A stretch of 64,000 bases of DNA, from the NCBI GenBank assembly GCA_963821495.1, contig CAWGEA010000003.1, positions 2,108,001 to 2,172,000 of the forward strand. The letters are read 5' to 3'. The position numbers and the translations under genes were made by a program. The notes beneath the pieces are model-generated. The model made no database searches and had not been told where the DNA came from. It saw only the letters and a program-made list of their open reading frames with translations. Shown piece after piece: positions 43,481-51,432 of the stretch (positions are counted from its first letter, which is position 1; every line of letters starts with the position of its first letter). The stretch comes from AC-32 sp963821495. Lineage in GTDB: Bacteria > Actinomycetota > Thermoleophilia > Gaiellales > Gaiellaceae.

Positions 43481-43515
43481 GAAGGGGGCGGCCGCCGAGC
43501 GGCAGCCGCCCCTTC
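43481..43515. terminator. Stem-loop between convergent pilin and secreted-protein genes
   Basis: GAAGGGGGCGGC at 43481-43492 and GCCGCCCCTTC at 43505-43515 pair with a single bulged G around a 12-nt loop. It lies between the pilin stop at 43402 and the convergent stop at 43523 and can serve both transcripts. No U tract is present in the plus direction. Confidence 0.6.
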
Positions 43516-43522
43516 CGGGGCC

Positions 43523-43876
43523 CTACCGAGGAGTGAAGAACCCCGTGGCGATCACGGAGAGGCCACCGCCCACATCGCCGGTGCAGGTGATGAGGTTCGT
43601 CAATCCTTTCTTGCTGTCGTAGAACACGAACGTGAAGTCGCCGCCGTCTGTGATTGCGAAATATGCGGTGACAAACACACTGGTCGAGTCGATCCCCCAG
43701 GCGACCCTGCCCCGATTCGTGAGCGTGCCGGGATTGACATCGACATGCAGTCCGCCCGTACACGTAAGCGAAATGGGTTGCTGCAGATTCGGTCCCCCCG
43801 GATCCGCCATGAGTGCAGCTGGGGCTCCCAAACCAAGGGCCGCCAGCAACGACGCGGTGAGTAGGAGTCTCTTCAC
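43523..43876 (-). CDS. Small secreted protein of unknown function
   Basis: A 117-residue exported protein from GTG 43876, chosen because AGGAGG lies six bases upstream and a signal peptide follows (VKRLLLTASLLAALGLGAPA). The mature part (about 93 residues) is beta-rich with two cysteines (ISLTCTGGLHVDV and LITCTGDVGGG) and repeated aromatic strands (VFVTAYFAITDGGDFTFVFY). I recognise no family. It is next to the left repeat of the tRNA-Leu region but does not look like part of it. Confidence 0.7.
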   Translation of the reverse strand: MKRLLLTASLLAALGLGAPAALMADPGGPNLQQPISLTCTGGLHVDVNPGTLTNRGRVAWGIDSTSVFVTAYFAITDGGDFTFVFYDSKKGLTNLITCTGDVGGGLSVIATGFFTPR

Positions 43877-44094
43877 CGCAACCTCCTCTCCCTTACCGCA
43901 GGCCCCCTTGGATCGCAGAGTCTCCGCGCATCGCCCGGGTGCTGTCAAACCGGACGGACTGCGATCGGGCGCATGGGAGCGCCGATCGCTGTCGGCCCGA
44001 CGGCGTTGGTCCGACGACCAACTACGGGCCGCGCTCGACGTCTATGACGAGGCGTATGGGCACGGCTTGGGCACCGAGAGCACCGAAACCGCAT

Positions 44095-44118
44095 ATGCGG
44101 ATGAGAGGACTTGAACCT
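44095..44118. repeat. 24-nt direct repeat of tRNA-Leu 3' end (possible att site, left)
   Basis: Identical over 24 nt to 48592-48615, which is the 3' end of tRNA-Leu(CAG), in the same orientation. After position 44118 similarity fades, with only a short CGGGGTT shared. A duplicated tRNA 3' end with no tRNA 5' part is the usual footprint of site-specific integration. No integrase is present. Confidence 0.75.
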
Positions 44119-44135
44119 TCCCGGGGTTCGTCGGG

Positions 44136-44239
44136 GTGTGGCCTCTTGAGGCGAGACGTGGCGGGAAGCGGTTTGCGGCACTCTCGCTGACGCCCTAGAC
44201 GCCGTCTCAGGCCAGGTTCGTGGACTGAGCGTGGACTAG
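44136..44239. repeat. About 104-nt repeat, copy 1 (copy 2 at 46599-46703)
   Basis: Shares GTGTGGCCT at its start, GTGGCGGGAAGCGG and TTTGCGGC inside, and CCAGGTTCG-GGACTGAGCG-GGACTAG at the end with 46599-46703. It begins 17 nt after the left tRNA-Leu repeat. Coding function is not apparent. Confidence 0.7.
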
Positions 44240-44566
44240 GTTTCGCTCGCCGAATCCACCTCAGCCGCTAGCGCGGCCTCAAGTTGCTCTTTCCGTAGAA
44301 CCCCTGCAAGCGACTCGATCTGCCTCGGCACTAGGACGCTGCGCGTCGTCGGGATGCGGGACGACATTGCCGACCAGCCTCCGGTGCTGGTCGTTGAGGA
44401 GGCGTGAGTCAGCCCACGCGTGCCAGAGGACGAGACGTTCAGCGGGCGTAGCGCAGACACCACGCCGTTTCGGCGCTACTCTGGATCTCGGCGGCGAGGT
44501 TCCGAGATCTCGCGCCAGCGGAAGGTCGAGGCAGGAGCTGTCCAGCTCCACAAAGGGTCGAGGACG

Positions 44567-45580
44567 ATGAGAAACCACCTCCTGACGGCGGGCGCGGTTG
44601 CGCTCATCGCCTGCACGAGCGCGACTGCGGGGACGTTCCAGGTCGGGATCGTCGACAGGACGCCGGTCCCACGCGCGACGAGCGCGGCGCTCGGGTCGAC
44701 CATCCAGCGCTATGACGTCGTGTGGGCGCCGGGCATGACGGCCTACACGGGGACGCTCAGGCTCGCCTCCGACACCCGGCCGGTGATCGCCGTGTACGGA
44801 CCCGAGTACAACGGGATCCCACGCGACGCGGTCGGGCGCCAGCACTTCGCCTCCTGGCTGAGATCGATCCTCGTTCGCTATCCGCAGGTCCGGGACGTGA
44901 TCGTCGGCAACGAGGTCCCGCCGAAGTGGTGGCCCTACTACCCGCCGCTGCTGCAGCTGGTCTCGCCGATCATCCACTCGTTCGGCGCGCGCGTGATCGG
45001 CCCGGGTGCCCACCCGGTCACGCCGGAGGACGATCACCAGCCGCTAATCGACGAGATCGCGGCCGCAGGGCCGCACCTCCTCGACGTGTGGGACCAGCAC
45101 GGCTACTGGACCAACTTCCCTGCCGTGATCGCGCAGGTGCGCGCCGCCCTCGGGTGGCGGATTCCGGTCTGGATTTCGGAGGACGGGATCGACACCGTGC
45201 CAGACCCGGCGTTTGCGTACATGTACACCGGCGCCACGCCGCCCAACTGGCACTTCTGGACGACCGAGGCCGGGCAGGCGGAAATCGTGTCGAAGTTCAT
45301 GCTGCGGGCCTACCGCGCCGGCGCTGCGGTCTGGATGAACTTTCTGCTGCGCGACGAGGTCGACCTCTCGCGCTGGCAGAGCGGGCTCGAGCACCCAGAC
45401 GGCTCGCGGAAGCCGGCCTTTGCAGCCTTCGCCGCCCTCGCGCACGCAATCGCACCTGGTGAGGACCCGGGTCCGCCTGCGCCCCCGTCGGGCGTCGCCG
45501 TGTGGGGCCCGTCGCGGCCGCACAAGGGCCAGACCGGACGACCGAGCGCCTGGGAGGCACGCATCTCGGCTCATCTCTAA
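44567..45580 (+). CDS. Secreted clan-A glycosidase-like protein
   Basis: A 337-residue exported protein from ATG 44567 with GTCGAGGACG upstream. The signal peptide is MRNHLLTAGAVALIACTSAT. Two glutamates match clan-A positions: E116 in VIVGNEVPPKWW and E205 in VWISEDGIDTVP. Between them is LLDVWDQHGYWTNFPAV; later comes AVWMNFLLRDEVDLSRWQSG, ending like a barrel strand 8. The C-terminal 45 residues are Pro/Gly-rich. It is a shorter relative of the 39061 protein. Substrate and family are unassigned. It lies inside the tRNA-Leu repeat region as possible cargo. Confidence 0.72.
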   Translation: MRNHLLTAGAVALIACTSATAGTFQVGIVDRTPVPRATSAALGSTIQRYDVVWAPGMTAYTGTLRLASDTRPVIAVYGPEYNGIPRDAVGRQHFASWLRSILVRYPQVRDVIVGNEVPPKWWPYYPPLLQLVSPIIHSFGARVIGPGAHPVTPEDDHQPLIDEIAAAGPHLLDVWDQHGYWTNFPAVIAQVRAALGWRIPVWISEDGIDTVPDPAFAYMYTGATPPNWHFWTTEAGQAEIVSKFMLRAYRAGAAVWMNFLLRDEVDLSRWQSGLEHPDGSRKPAFAAFAALAHAIAPGEDPGPPAPPSGVAVWGPSRPHKGQTGRPSAWEARISAHL

Positions 45581-45689
45581 GACGGAGCGTCATGCGCTTC
45601 GCCCGAGTACGAGCGACACCGAATAAGGCGTTCGGGCGGTTCGTCCTCACCGCGGCCGACGAAGGCGAGTAGCGGCTCGAGCATTCGTT

Positions 45690-45716
45690 ATGGGCCGGGC
45701 GGCGAGCCGAACGCCC
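45690..45716. repeat. 27-nt repeat (identical at 46714-46740; 19 nt shared at 47539-47557)
   Basis: Three same-orientation copies of a GGGCCGGGCGGCGAGCCGA core lie within 1.9 kb. The first two are identical over 27 nt. All lie in non-coding DNA near gene edges. No transposase is linked to them. Confidence 0.7.
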
Positions 45717-46295
45717 GGCGCGACTCGCGCGCGCTACGGAGCGCGCACGACGATCGAGCGTGTCCTCGCGACTCCGCCCGAGGAGATCGACGCGATCAGC
45801 CTCAGCCGCGTCCCCTGCTTCACCGGGCGCTGGGGATACGCGTCAGGGGACATTCCCGAACATCGCCGCATCCCAAGACCCCAGATGCTGGCGCATCTGT
45901 GTGACTGAGACACCCTCTCTGAACACGGGCCGTGGCCGCTCTTTGTGTGATGTCGTGGACTGGGTGTGCCACTTGCGCCGGCACAAGTGGGTCGGAGGCG
46001 GCTGCAAACAGGCCGAACGGCCTATGGACAGCGGGATCTCGGGGAGAGAAAGTCGTATCGTCTGGCTCCGGATGGGGTGGGAGCCATTTGAGCGCGTGGG
46101 CGCCTGTCAGACGCTGGCCCGTCAGACGGCGCCCACAGCACTCGCGCCGGTCTATCACTTGACGGCCTGGTCTCCTTCCCCGCTCGGCCACTTCGGCGCG
46201 GCTCTCGAGCAGCCCTGGCGGGCAGGACGGTCCACCCGCCCGGCCTGTTGCACCTCCCCAGCTGCTCGGCGGGCTTTCGGGGGCGAGGTCGCTAG

Positions 46296-46556
46296 ACGAT
46301 CGACCCGCCAGACGACGAACGCCTGCGCGAGGCCGTCGCCTCCGCTGACGCAGAGTTCATCAACGCGGAGCCACCGCGTTTCGTGGTTCGGGTGACGGCC
46401 TCATCTGAATCAGAGGCGGAAAGGAAAGCGGTTGAAGCTCTCGAGCGGTGGGCTTCAGCCCCGGCGCCGGCTGGAGCGTCGTTCGTATTACCCAGTGGAA
46501 GGCTTAGGCTCCACAGCGACGTTTGTGGACTGGGCGTGGACTTGGCTCTCGCCTAA
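46296..46556 (+). pseudogene. Coding remnant without a start codon
   Basis: The 86-codon frame after an in-frame TAG (46293) reads PDDERLREAVASADAEFINA, then PPRFVVRVTASSESEAERKA and VEALERWASAP. Amino-acid composition and codon third positions look protein-like, but there is no usable start near its beginning. It could be the 3' part of a lost gene. No family is recognised. Confidence 0.45.
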
Positions 46557-46598
46557 CCGATGAAAACCCCTGCACGTCTCAAAGGTGCGTTCTGAGGC

Positions 46599-46703
46599 GT
46601 GTGGCCTGCTGCGGCGAGGCGTGGCGGGAAGCGGGTTTGCGGCTCTCTGCTTGACGCTCTGAGAGCCGTTGCGAGCCAGGTTCGCGGACTGAGCGCGGAC
46701 TAG
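46599..46703. repeat. About 105-nt repeat, copy 2
   Basis: Partner of 44136-44239. It is preceded here by the 21-nt sequence (46564-46584) that also precedes the tRNA-Leu 3' end at 48571-48591. That suggests this position once abutted an attachment site that is now lost. Confidence 0.7.
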
Positions 46704-46905
46704 CTCAGCCGTGATGGGCCGGGCGGCGAGCCGAACGCCCAGGGGCGCTGCAACGCGACCCGGCCCGGTGGAACCCGCGCCAGCCGCTCTGCTCCGTCGA
46801 GGTGGCCGAAAGCGGGCCATGCCTCGATCGAGTGATTCCCCTGCAAAGAGCAAGGATCGAGGGCTCGCGGCGTCTTCTAGAGGTGAAGACGAAAGGAGCC
46901 TCTCG

Positions 46906-47424
46906 ATGAGGAAACTCGCATACCTCGTCGCAGTTGCGGCCCTGGCGGTTCCCGCCTTCGCCGTCGCGGCGAGCCCCAGCCCGGCCGACAAGGCCGCGGC
47001 AGTCAAGCAGTGCACGACGGAGCGCACCGGAATGGGCGCACCGGCGTTCAAGCTGCTCTATGGAACGAACGCGAACAGGTCGAATGCCTTTGGCAAGTGC
47101 GTCTCGAAGCTCGCGACGCAAAACGCCAAGAACCGAGCGAACGCCGCGGCGTCCTGTCGCACCGAGCGCTCGGCCGACCCGGCCGCCTTCGCGACGAAGT
47201 ACGGCGCGGGCAAGAAGCACGCGAACGCCTTCGGCAACTGCGTCTCGCAGACCGCGAAGGCTGCCGCGAAGGCTCAGCAAGAGGCCACGACCAACGCGGC
47301 CAAGGCGTGCTGGGCCGAGCGCAAGCCAGACCCGGCGGCCTTCAAGGCCAAGTATGGGACGAACGCGAACAAGTCCAACGCATTCGGTAAGTGCGTCTCC
47401 GGAAAGGTCAAGCACACTCCCTGA
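46906..47424 (+). CDS. Secreted three-repeat protein with paired cysteines
   Basis: A 172-residue exported protein from ATG 46906 with AAAGGAG seven bases upstream. The signal peptide is MRKLAYLVAVAALAVPAFAV. The mature part is three tandem repeats of about 45 residues, each with one cysteine near the start and one in a closing motif: QCTTERTGMGAPAFK with NAFGKCVSK; SCRTERSADPAAFATKYGAG with NAFGNCVSQ; ACWAERKPDPAAFKAKYGT with NAFGKCVSG. Each repeat probably forms a helical hairpin with an intrarepeat disulfide (inference). I recall similar unnamed repeats in related soil actinobacteria but know no function. A strong hairpin follows. Confidence 0.8.
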   Translation: MRKLAYLVAVAALAVPAFAVAASPSPADKAAAVKQCTTERTGMGAPAFKLLYGTNANRSNAFGKCVSKLATQNAKNRANAAASCRTERSADPAAFATKYGAGKKHANAFGNCVSQTAKAAAKAQQEATTNAAKACWAERKPDPAAFKAKYGTNANKSNAFGKCVSGKVKHTP

Positions 47425-47438
47425 TGGCGCATAACGGT

Positions 47439-47464
47439 GGGGCGGAGTGCGTGAACTCCGCCCC
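47439..47464 (+). terminator. Rho-independent-like terminator after the repeat protein
   Basis: GGGGCGGAGT (47439-47448) pairs perfectly with ACTCCGCCCC (47455-47464) around a 6-nt loop, and GTCGTTTCT follows. It is 15 nt after the stop of the repeat-protein gene. Confidence 0.8.
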
Positions 47465-47653
47465 GTCGTTTCTGAAGTCTGCCGTCTAGAGCCGCTCGAT
47501 CCGGCGGCACCCGTACCAGTCGCTCGAGGCGCGATCGAGGGCCGGGCGGCGAGCCGAATGGCCAAGCGCTTACGCTGCGCGACCCGACCCGCGCTCAAGC
47601 TCGGCCGCGACGCCACGGATGCCCGCGTCGATCCTCGCTTGGATCAAGGATCG

Positions 47654-48097
47654 TCAGGAAGGCGAGGAAAGCCGGTGCTTGACCTCGGCCAACTCTGCCT
47701 CGAGCCTCGTCAGCGCATCGAGGATCGCCTCGGTCTCCTCGGCTCGCTCGGTCTTGACGAAAAGGGAGGCGACGGTGGCCGTGAGCACCGAGAGGAACCC
47801 GATCCCGAAGAGCATCACCACCATCGCGATGATCCGCCCGTCGACGGACTTCGGGGTGATGTCGCCGTAGCCGACCGTCGTCGCTTCGGCCTCGATCACG
47901 AAGACCGGGATCAGCGCCAGAGTCGCACCGAGCACGACCGACTCGAAGCGGTGTACTACACGACCGGAGTCGAGCGCGAGCGGCTTGCCTTCCCAGCGGT
48001 CTTCGGACTGGATCAGATGATCACAGCAAAAACCAGCGAAATGGCGAACTTCGGAACCGGCCGCGTAGGAGCGCCAGGCGTCAGGCTTGCGGCTCAC
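47654..48097 (-). CDS. K+ channel-like protein lacking the pore helix
   Basis: A 147-residue protein. The selectivity filter TTVGYGDITP is intact and is followed by a full inner helix (IIAMVVMLFGIGFLSVLTAT) and a coiled tail (EAILDALTRLEAELAEVKHR). In normal channels about 20 residues of pore helix (usually containing ALWWALVTVTT) precede the filter. Here a hydrophobic segment, LGATLALIPVFVIEAEA, joins it directly. The first 50 residues do not resemble a voltage-sensor or TM1 region. It may be an in-frame deletion derivative, so function is doubtful. It lies inside the repeat region. Confidence 0.6.
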   Translation of the reverse strand: MSRKPDAWRSYAAGSEVRHFAGFCCDHLIQSEDRWEGKPLALDSGRVVHRFESVVLGATLALIPVFVIEAEATTVGYGDITPKSVDGRIIAMVVMLFGIGFLSVLTATVASLFVKTERAEETEAILDALTRLEAELAEVKHRLSSPS

Positions 48098-48222
48098 TTC
48101 AAATCTCCGACGCCCGGGAGTAGCCTTGAACTCCTGCGGCCAAGGCTTTCGGTCGCCCTTGTCCCCCTAGACGCTGGCGTCCGAGTGTCCCCTCCTAGGG
48201 CAGCCTTGGCCGCTCCCTCTTC

Positions 48223-48540
48223 TTGGGGGAGACGACGCGTTCACGCGCCGACGATGCCTTCGCCGGCGACTACTTCGCACCGCGCGAGTGGGCGAACCTC
48301 CGGCCCGAACGCCCCCCGATTCTCAATGAGGCGCTGCACAAGAAGATCGGTTGGGGTGTTGCCCATCTCACCTATGGTCGGGCGCGCAGCTCGCCGCAGG
48401 ACAAGCTGTGGGACTTCGTCGGGCTCGCTCGCGGGCTTGCGCCCACGCTCGTCTGCTTTGTCGATCACGTCGAACCGGCGAAACTAGAACCCCCGCACCT
48501 CGAGGGCATCCGCTTCTATGCCGCGAGGTTCGCGGACTGA
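48223..48540 (+). CDS. Hypothetical protein, probably a C-terminal fragment
   Basis: A 105-residue frame from TTG 48223. It reads DYFAPREWANLRPERPPILN, then EALHKKIGWGVAHLTYGRAR and DKLWDFVGLARGLAPTLVCF. The HKKIGWGVAHLTY stretch is patterned like a conserved protein. No Shine-Dalgarno, signal or membrane segment is visible. Its end coincides with the repeat module next to tRNA-Leu, so it may be the surviving 3' end of a gene truncated by integration. Confidence 0.5.
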   Translation: MGETTRSRADDAFAGDYFAPREWANLRPERPPILNEALHKKIGWGVAHLTYGRARSSPQDKLWDFVGLARGLAPTLVCFVDHVEPAKLEPPHLEGIRFYAARFAD

Positions 48541-48570
48541 GTACGGACTAGCCGACGCGCCTAACGAAGG

Positions 48571-48615
48571 AAACCCCTGCACGTCTCAAAGATGCGGATG
48601 AGAGGACTTGAACCT
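48571..48615. repeat. Right att-like module: 21-nt plus 24-nt repeats at the tRNA-Leu 3' end
   Basis: 48571-48591 is identical to 46564-46584. It is immediately followed by 48592-48615, identical to 44095-44118 and lying inside tRNA-Leu(CAG). Just upstream (48525-48549) is another copy of the TTCGCGGACTGAG/GGACTAG element seen at 44217, about 46520 and 46679. Confidence 0.75.
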
Positions 48616-48676
48616 CCACGGGGTTTCCCCCACACGGACCTGAACCGTGCGCGTCTACCAATTCCGCCACATCCGC
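48593..48676 (-). tRNA. tRNA-Leu (CAG anticodon)
   Basis: An 84-nt class II tRNA on the minus strand. Acceptor arms GCGGATG and CATCCGC pair fully, with discriminator A. The D arm contains GGCGGAATTGGTAGACGC, the anticodon stem is CACGG/CCGTG with loop TTCAGGT (anticodon CAG), the variable arm is long (GGGGGAAACCCC), and the T loop is TTCAAGT. Its last 24 nt are duplicated at 44095. Confidence 0.96.
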
Positions 48677-48728
48677 TGGCGGGGACAGTGTAGCGGCGCC
48701 TCCGCCGGGCTCACGTAGGGTTTTCGGC

Positions 48729-51113
48729 TTGCGCAGGGGTCTTCTCGTGCTCGCTGCGGCGGCCCTGACGCTGCCGCTGGGTGGTGCATCCGCGCATGTC
48801 GCCGCGCCGACGCACGGGCCGCTGGTGGAGATGGTCGCGCTGCTCGACGGAGCGCCGCTCGCCGACCGCCCGCACGCGAGAGCGGCCATCGACCGGGAGC
48901 AGGCGACGGTCGCCGCGAGCATTCGCCGGGACGTTCCGGAGGCCCGCATCCGCTGGCGCTACCAGGTCGTCCTGAACGGACTCGCGCTCGTCGCCCCGAG
49001 CGGCGCCGCGGCCCGGATCGCGGCCCTGCCCCGGGTGCACGAGGTTCAGCGCACGGTGCGCTACCGCCATGCCCTCTTCCGCAGCCCGCAGGTGATCGGC
49101 GCGCCGCAGGTCTGGGGCCCGACGCTGGCCACCGCGGGCGAGGGGATGAAGATCGCGATCATCGACGACGGGCTCGACCAGACCCATCCGTTCTTCTCGC
49201 CGGCCGGGTTCGCGATGCCGGCCGGGTTCCCAAAGGGCAGCCGCGCCTACACCACGGCGAAGGTGATCGTCGCGAGGGCGTTCCCTCCGCCCGGCGCGAG
49301 CTGGCGCTACGCCAAGTCCCCGTTCGACCCGACGCAGTCGGAGCACGGCACGCACGTGGCCGGCATCGCCGCGGGCGACTACGGCACGTCGGCAGCCGGT
49401 GCGAACGGGCCTGTGAAGGTCTCGGGGGTCGCCCCGCGGGCGTACCTCGGCAACTACCGCATCGGAACGATCCCGACCCCGGGCGTCGGCCTCGACGGCA
49501 ACTCCCCCGAGATCGCGGCCGCGATCGAGCAGGCTGTCAAGGACGGAATGGACGTGATCAACCTGTCGTACGGCGAGCCGGAGATCACGCCGTCGCGTGA
49601 CATCGTGGTGCAGGCGATGAACGCGGCCGCCAGGGCCGGAGTGGTTCCCGTGATCTCCGCCGGCAACGACTTCGACGCGCTCGGGCCCGGCTCGATCGGG
49701 TCGCCCGCCACGGCGTCGAGGGCGATCGCGGTCGCAGCCGCGACGAAGGGACGCGTGATCGCGTCGTTTTCGTCCGGTGGCCCGAGCCCGGTCTCCACCG
49801 AGCTGAAGCCGGACGTGACGGCTCCGGGCGTCAACATCCTCTCCTCGGTCCCCGAGCGGGAGGGCTCGTGGAGCTTCCTGGACGGAACGAGCATGGCCTC
49901 GCCGCACGTCGCAGGAGCGGCCGCGGTGCTGCTCCAGCGCCATCCGAGCTGGACGGCGGCCGAGGTGAAGTCGGCACTCGTCTCGACGGCCAACCCGGTC
50001 ACCGGCGCGTCGAAGCGAGAGGTGCCGCCCACCCGCGAGGGCGGCGGGATGATCTGGCTTCCGCGCGCCGACGAGCCGCTGCTCTTCACGAGCCCGACGA
50101 GCCTCTCGTTCGGCCTGCTCTCGCGAGGGTCGAGCCGCTCGCTCCGGGTCGCGCTCGCGGACGCCGGCGGCGGCGCCGGCGACTGGCGCGTGTCGGTTCG
50201 GCAGCTCGCGCGCTCACCCGGTGTCTCACTGCGCGCGCCGCAACTCGCAACCGTGCCCGGGACGCTGGCGGTGCGAGCGGTCGTCTCGGGCAGCGCGCCC
50301 GCGCGCGACGGAAGCGGCTTCCTGATCCTGACGCGCGGCACGAGTACGCGCCGGATCCCCTACTGGCTCCGCGTCTCGGTTCCACGGCTGCGCAGCGAGC
50401 GGCCCGTCGCGCTGCGCCGGCCGGGCGTCTACCACGGCGACACGCGGGGCCGCCCCGCCCGCGTCGATTCCTACCGCTATCCGGCCGCGCCGATGGGCCT
50501 CGGGATCAGAGGGCGTCTGCCCGGGCCGGAGCAGGTCTTCCGCTTCGTCATCCGCGGGCGAGTCGCGAATGCGGGCGCCGTGCTGTTGTCCGGCGCCCGC
50601 GTCTCGCCGCGGCTCGTCCGGGCCGGGAGCGAAGACCGGCTCACCGGCTACACGGCGCTGCCGCTTCGGCTGAACACCTACCAGCCGGGCTACTTCGGGC
50701 TCGTACCCGCAGTGGGCGTCTTCCGCCCCGCTCCCGGCCCCTACGAGCTCGTCTTCGACACCAGGAGCCGCCGCGTCTCGGGCCGCTTCACCTTCCGGTT
50801 CTGGGTGAACGACACGACTCCGCCTTCGGTGCGGCTGCTGACGCCGCTGGCCTCCCGCGGGCGGCTGCTCGTCCGCGTCGTCGACCGCGGCTCGGGAGTC
50901 GACCCCACGTCGCTGGTCGCGCTCGTGGACGGCCGCGCCCGGCAAGTCGTCCTCGGCACGGGAGTGGCCGAGGTGCGGCTCGGCGCTCTCCGCGCCGGGC
51001 GCCACCGGCTCGTGTTCAGCGCCTCCGACTACCAGGAGTCGAAGAACAACGAGAACGCGAGCTCCACACTCCCGAACACGCGGCGCCTCGTCGTGACCTT
51101 CCGGGTGCGCTAG
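48729..51113 (+). CDS. Secreted subtilisin-like serine protease (S8)
   Basis: A 794-residue exported protease from TTG 48729. A signal peptide (RRGLLVLAAAALTLPLGGAS) is followed by an I9-like propeptide (about 30-115). The catalytic domain shows the triad D146 (IAIIDDGLDQTHP), H206 (SEHGTHVAGIAAG) and S388 (DGTSMASPHVAGAA), with the oxyanion asparagine in VISAGNDFD. The roughly 370-residue C-terminal part is beta-rich (SPTSLSFGLLSRGSSRSLRV, and an Ig-like DTTPPSVRLLTPLA module) and probably anchors or recognises substrate. It starts 52 nt beyond tRNA-Leu. Confidence 0.93.
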   Translation: MRRGLLVLAAAALTLPLGGASAHVAAPTHGPLVEMVALLDGAPLADRPHARAAIDREQATVAASIRRDVPEARIRWRYQVVLNGLALVAPSGAAARIAALPRVHEVQRTVRYRHALFRSPQVIGAPQVWGPTLATAGEGMKIAIIDDGLDQTHPFFSPAGFAMPAGFPKGSRAYTTAKVIVARAFPPPGASWRYAKSPFDPTQSEHGTHVAGIAAGDYGTSAAGANGPVKVSGVAPRAYLGNYRIGTIPTPGVGLDGNSPEIAAAIEQAVKDGMDVINLSYGEPEITPSRDIVVQAMNAAARAGVVPVISAGNDFDALGPGSIGSPATASRAIAVAAATKGRVIASFSSGGPSPVSTELKPDVTAPGVNILSSVPEREGSWSFLDGTSMASPHVAGAAAVLLQRHPSWTAAEVKSALVSTANPVTGASKREVPPTREGGGMIWLPRADEPLLFTSPTSLSFGLLSRGSSRSLRVALADAGGGAGDWRVSVRQLARSPGVSLRAPQLATVPGTLAVRAVVSGSAPARDGSGFLILTRGTSTRRIPYWLRVSVPRLRSERPVALRRPGVYHGDTRGRPARVDSYRYPAAPMGLGIRGRLPGPEQVFRFVIRGRVANAGAVLLSGARVSPRLVRAGSEDRLTGYTALPLRLNTYQPGYFGLVPAVGVFRPAPGPYELVFDTRSRRVSGRFTFRFWVNDTTPPSVRLLTPLASRGRLLVRVVDRGSGVDPTSLVALVDGRARQVVLGTGVAEVRLGALRAGRHRLVFSASDYQESKNNENASSTLPNTRRLVVTFRVR

Positions 51114-51140
51114 GAGGGCCTCGGTGTCTCGTCGGGCCTC

Positions 51141-51386
51141 CTAGTGCGAATTGCGGTGGTCGTAGTCCTCGATCGTGGGCAGCTGGTCGAGGTCGCGCTC
51201 GACGCTCGCGGCGAAGTCGTCCGTCTCGCTGCGTAGGAGCCGCAGCTGGCCCTTGCGCCGCGCCCGCTCCCGCTTCCGGCGCGCCTCCACGCCCAGTCGC
51301 TCGCCGAGCCGTGGCCATTCGGCCCCGATCACCACTGCGACCGCACACACGAGCAAGGCGAGAGACAGCCAGCTCACGGCAGCCAT
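51141..51386 (-). CDS. Small single-pass membrane protein
   Basis: An 81-residue protein from ATG 51386. One N-terminal transmembrane helix (AVSWLSLALLVCAVAVVIGA) is followed by a very basic segment (RLGVEARRKRERARRKGQLR) and an acidic tail (SVERDLDQLPTIEDYDHRN). No family is recognised. It is convergent with the S8 protease gene. Confidence 0.6.
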   Translation of the reverse strand: MAAVSWLSLALLVCAVAVVIGAEWPRLGERLGVEARRKRERARRKGQLRLLRSETDDFAASVERDLDQLPTIEDYDHRNSH

Positions 51387-51432
51387 ACTACCCACGCTAA
51401 ACCGCGAGTCAGGTGTAGCCGATAAGGCCCTC

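Larger units (their letters stand above)
43877..44566. other. Gene-free left edge of the tRNA-Leu repeat region
   Basis: This 690-nt stretch holds no gene I can support. It contains the 24-nt tRNA-Leu 3'-end repeat (44095-44118) and the first copy of a roughly 104-nt repeat (44136-44239). The short open frames here lack ribosome sites and family resemblance. Confidence 0.6.
45581..46905. other. Gene-poor stretch with repeats and coding remnants
   Basis: Over 1.3 kb I find no intact gene with a ribosome site and family resemblance. It contains a 27-nt repeat twice (45690-45716 and 46714-46740), an open frame without a start (46296-46556), a 21-nt repeat (46564-46584, also 48571-48591) and copy 2 of the 104-nt repeat. 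It reads like eroded inserted DNA. Confidence 0.6.

Noticed and set aside
43939..44463. Several small open frames as genes
   Set aside because: No ribosome sites, signal peptides or family-like sequence; they overlap the tRNA-Leu repeat and the 104-nt repeat.
45690..46395. Open frames of 70-210 codons in the island
   Set aside because: Arg/Ser-rich shadow translations crossing the repeat units; no consistent coding pattern.
47654..48540. Phage or toxin-antitoxin module near tRNA-Leu
   Set aside because: The two frames are a truncated channel and an unrecognised fragment on opposite strands; no toxin, antitoxin or phage motif is visible.
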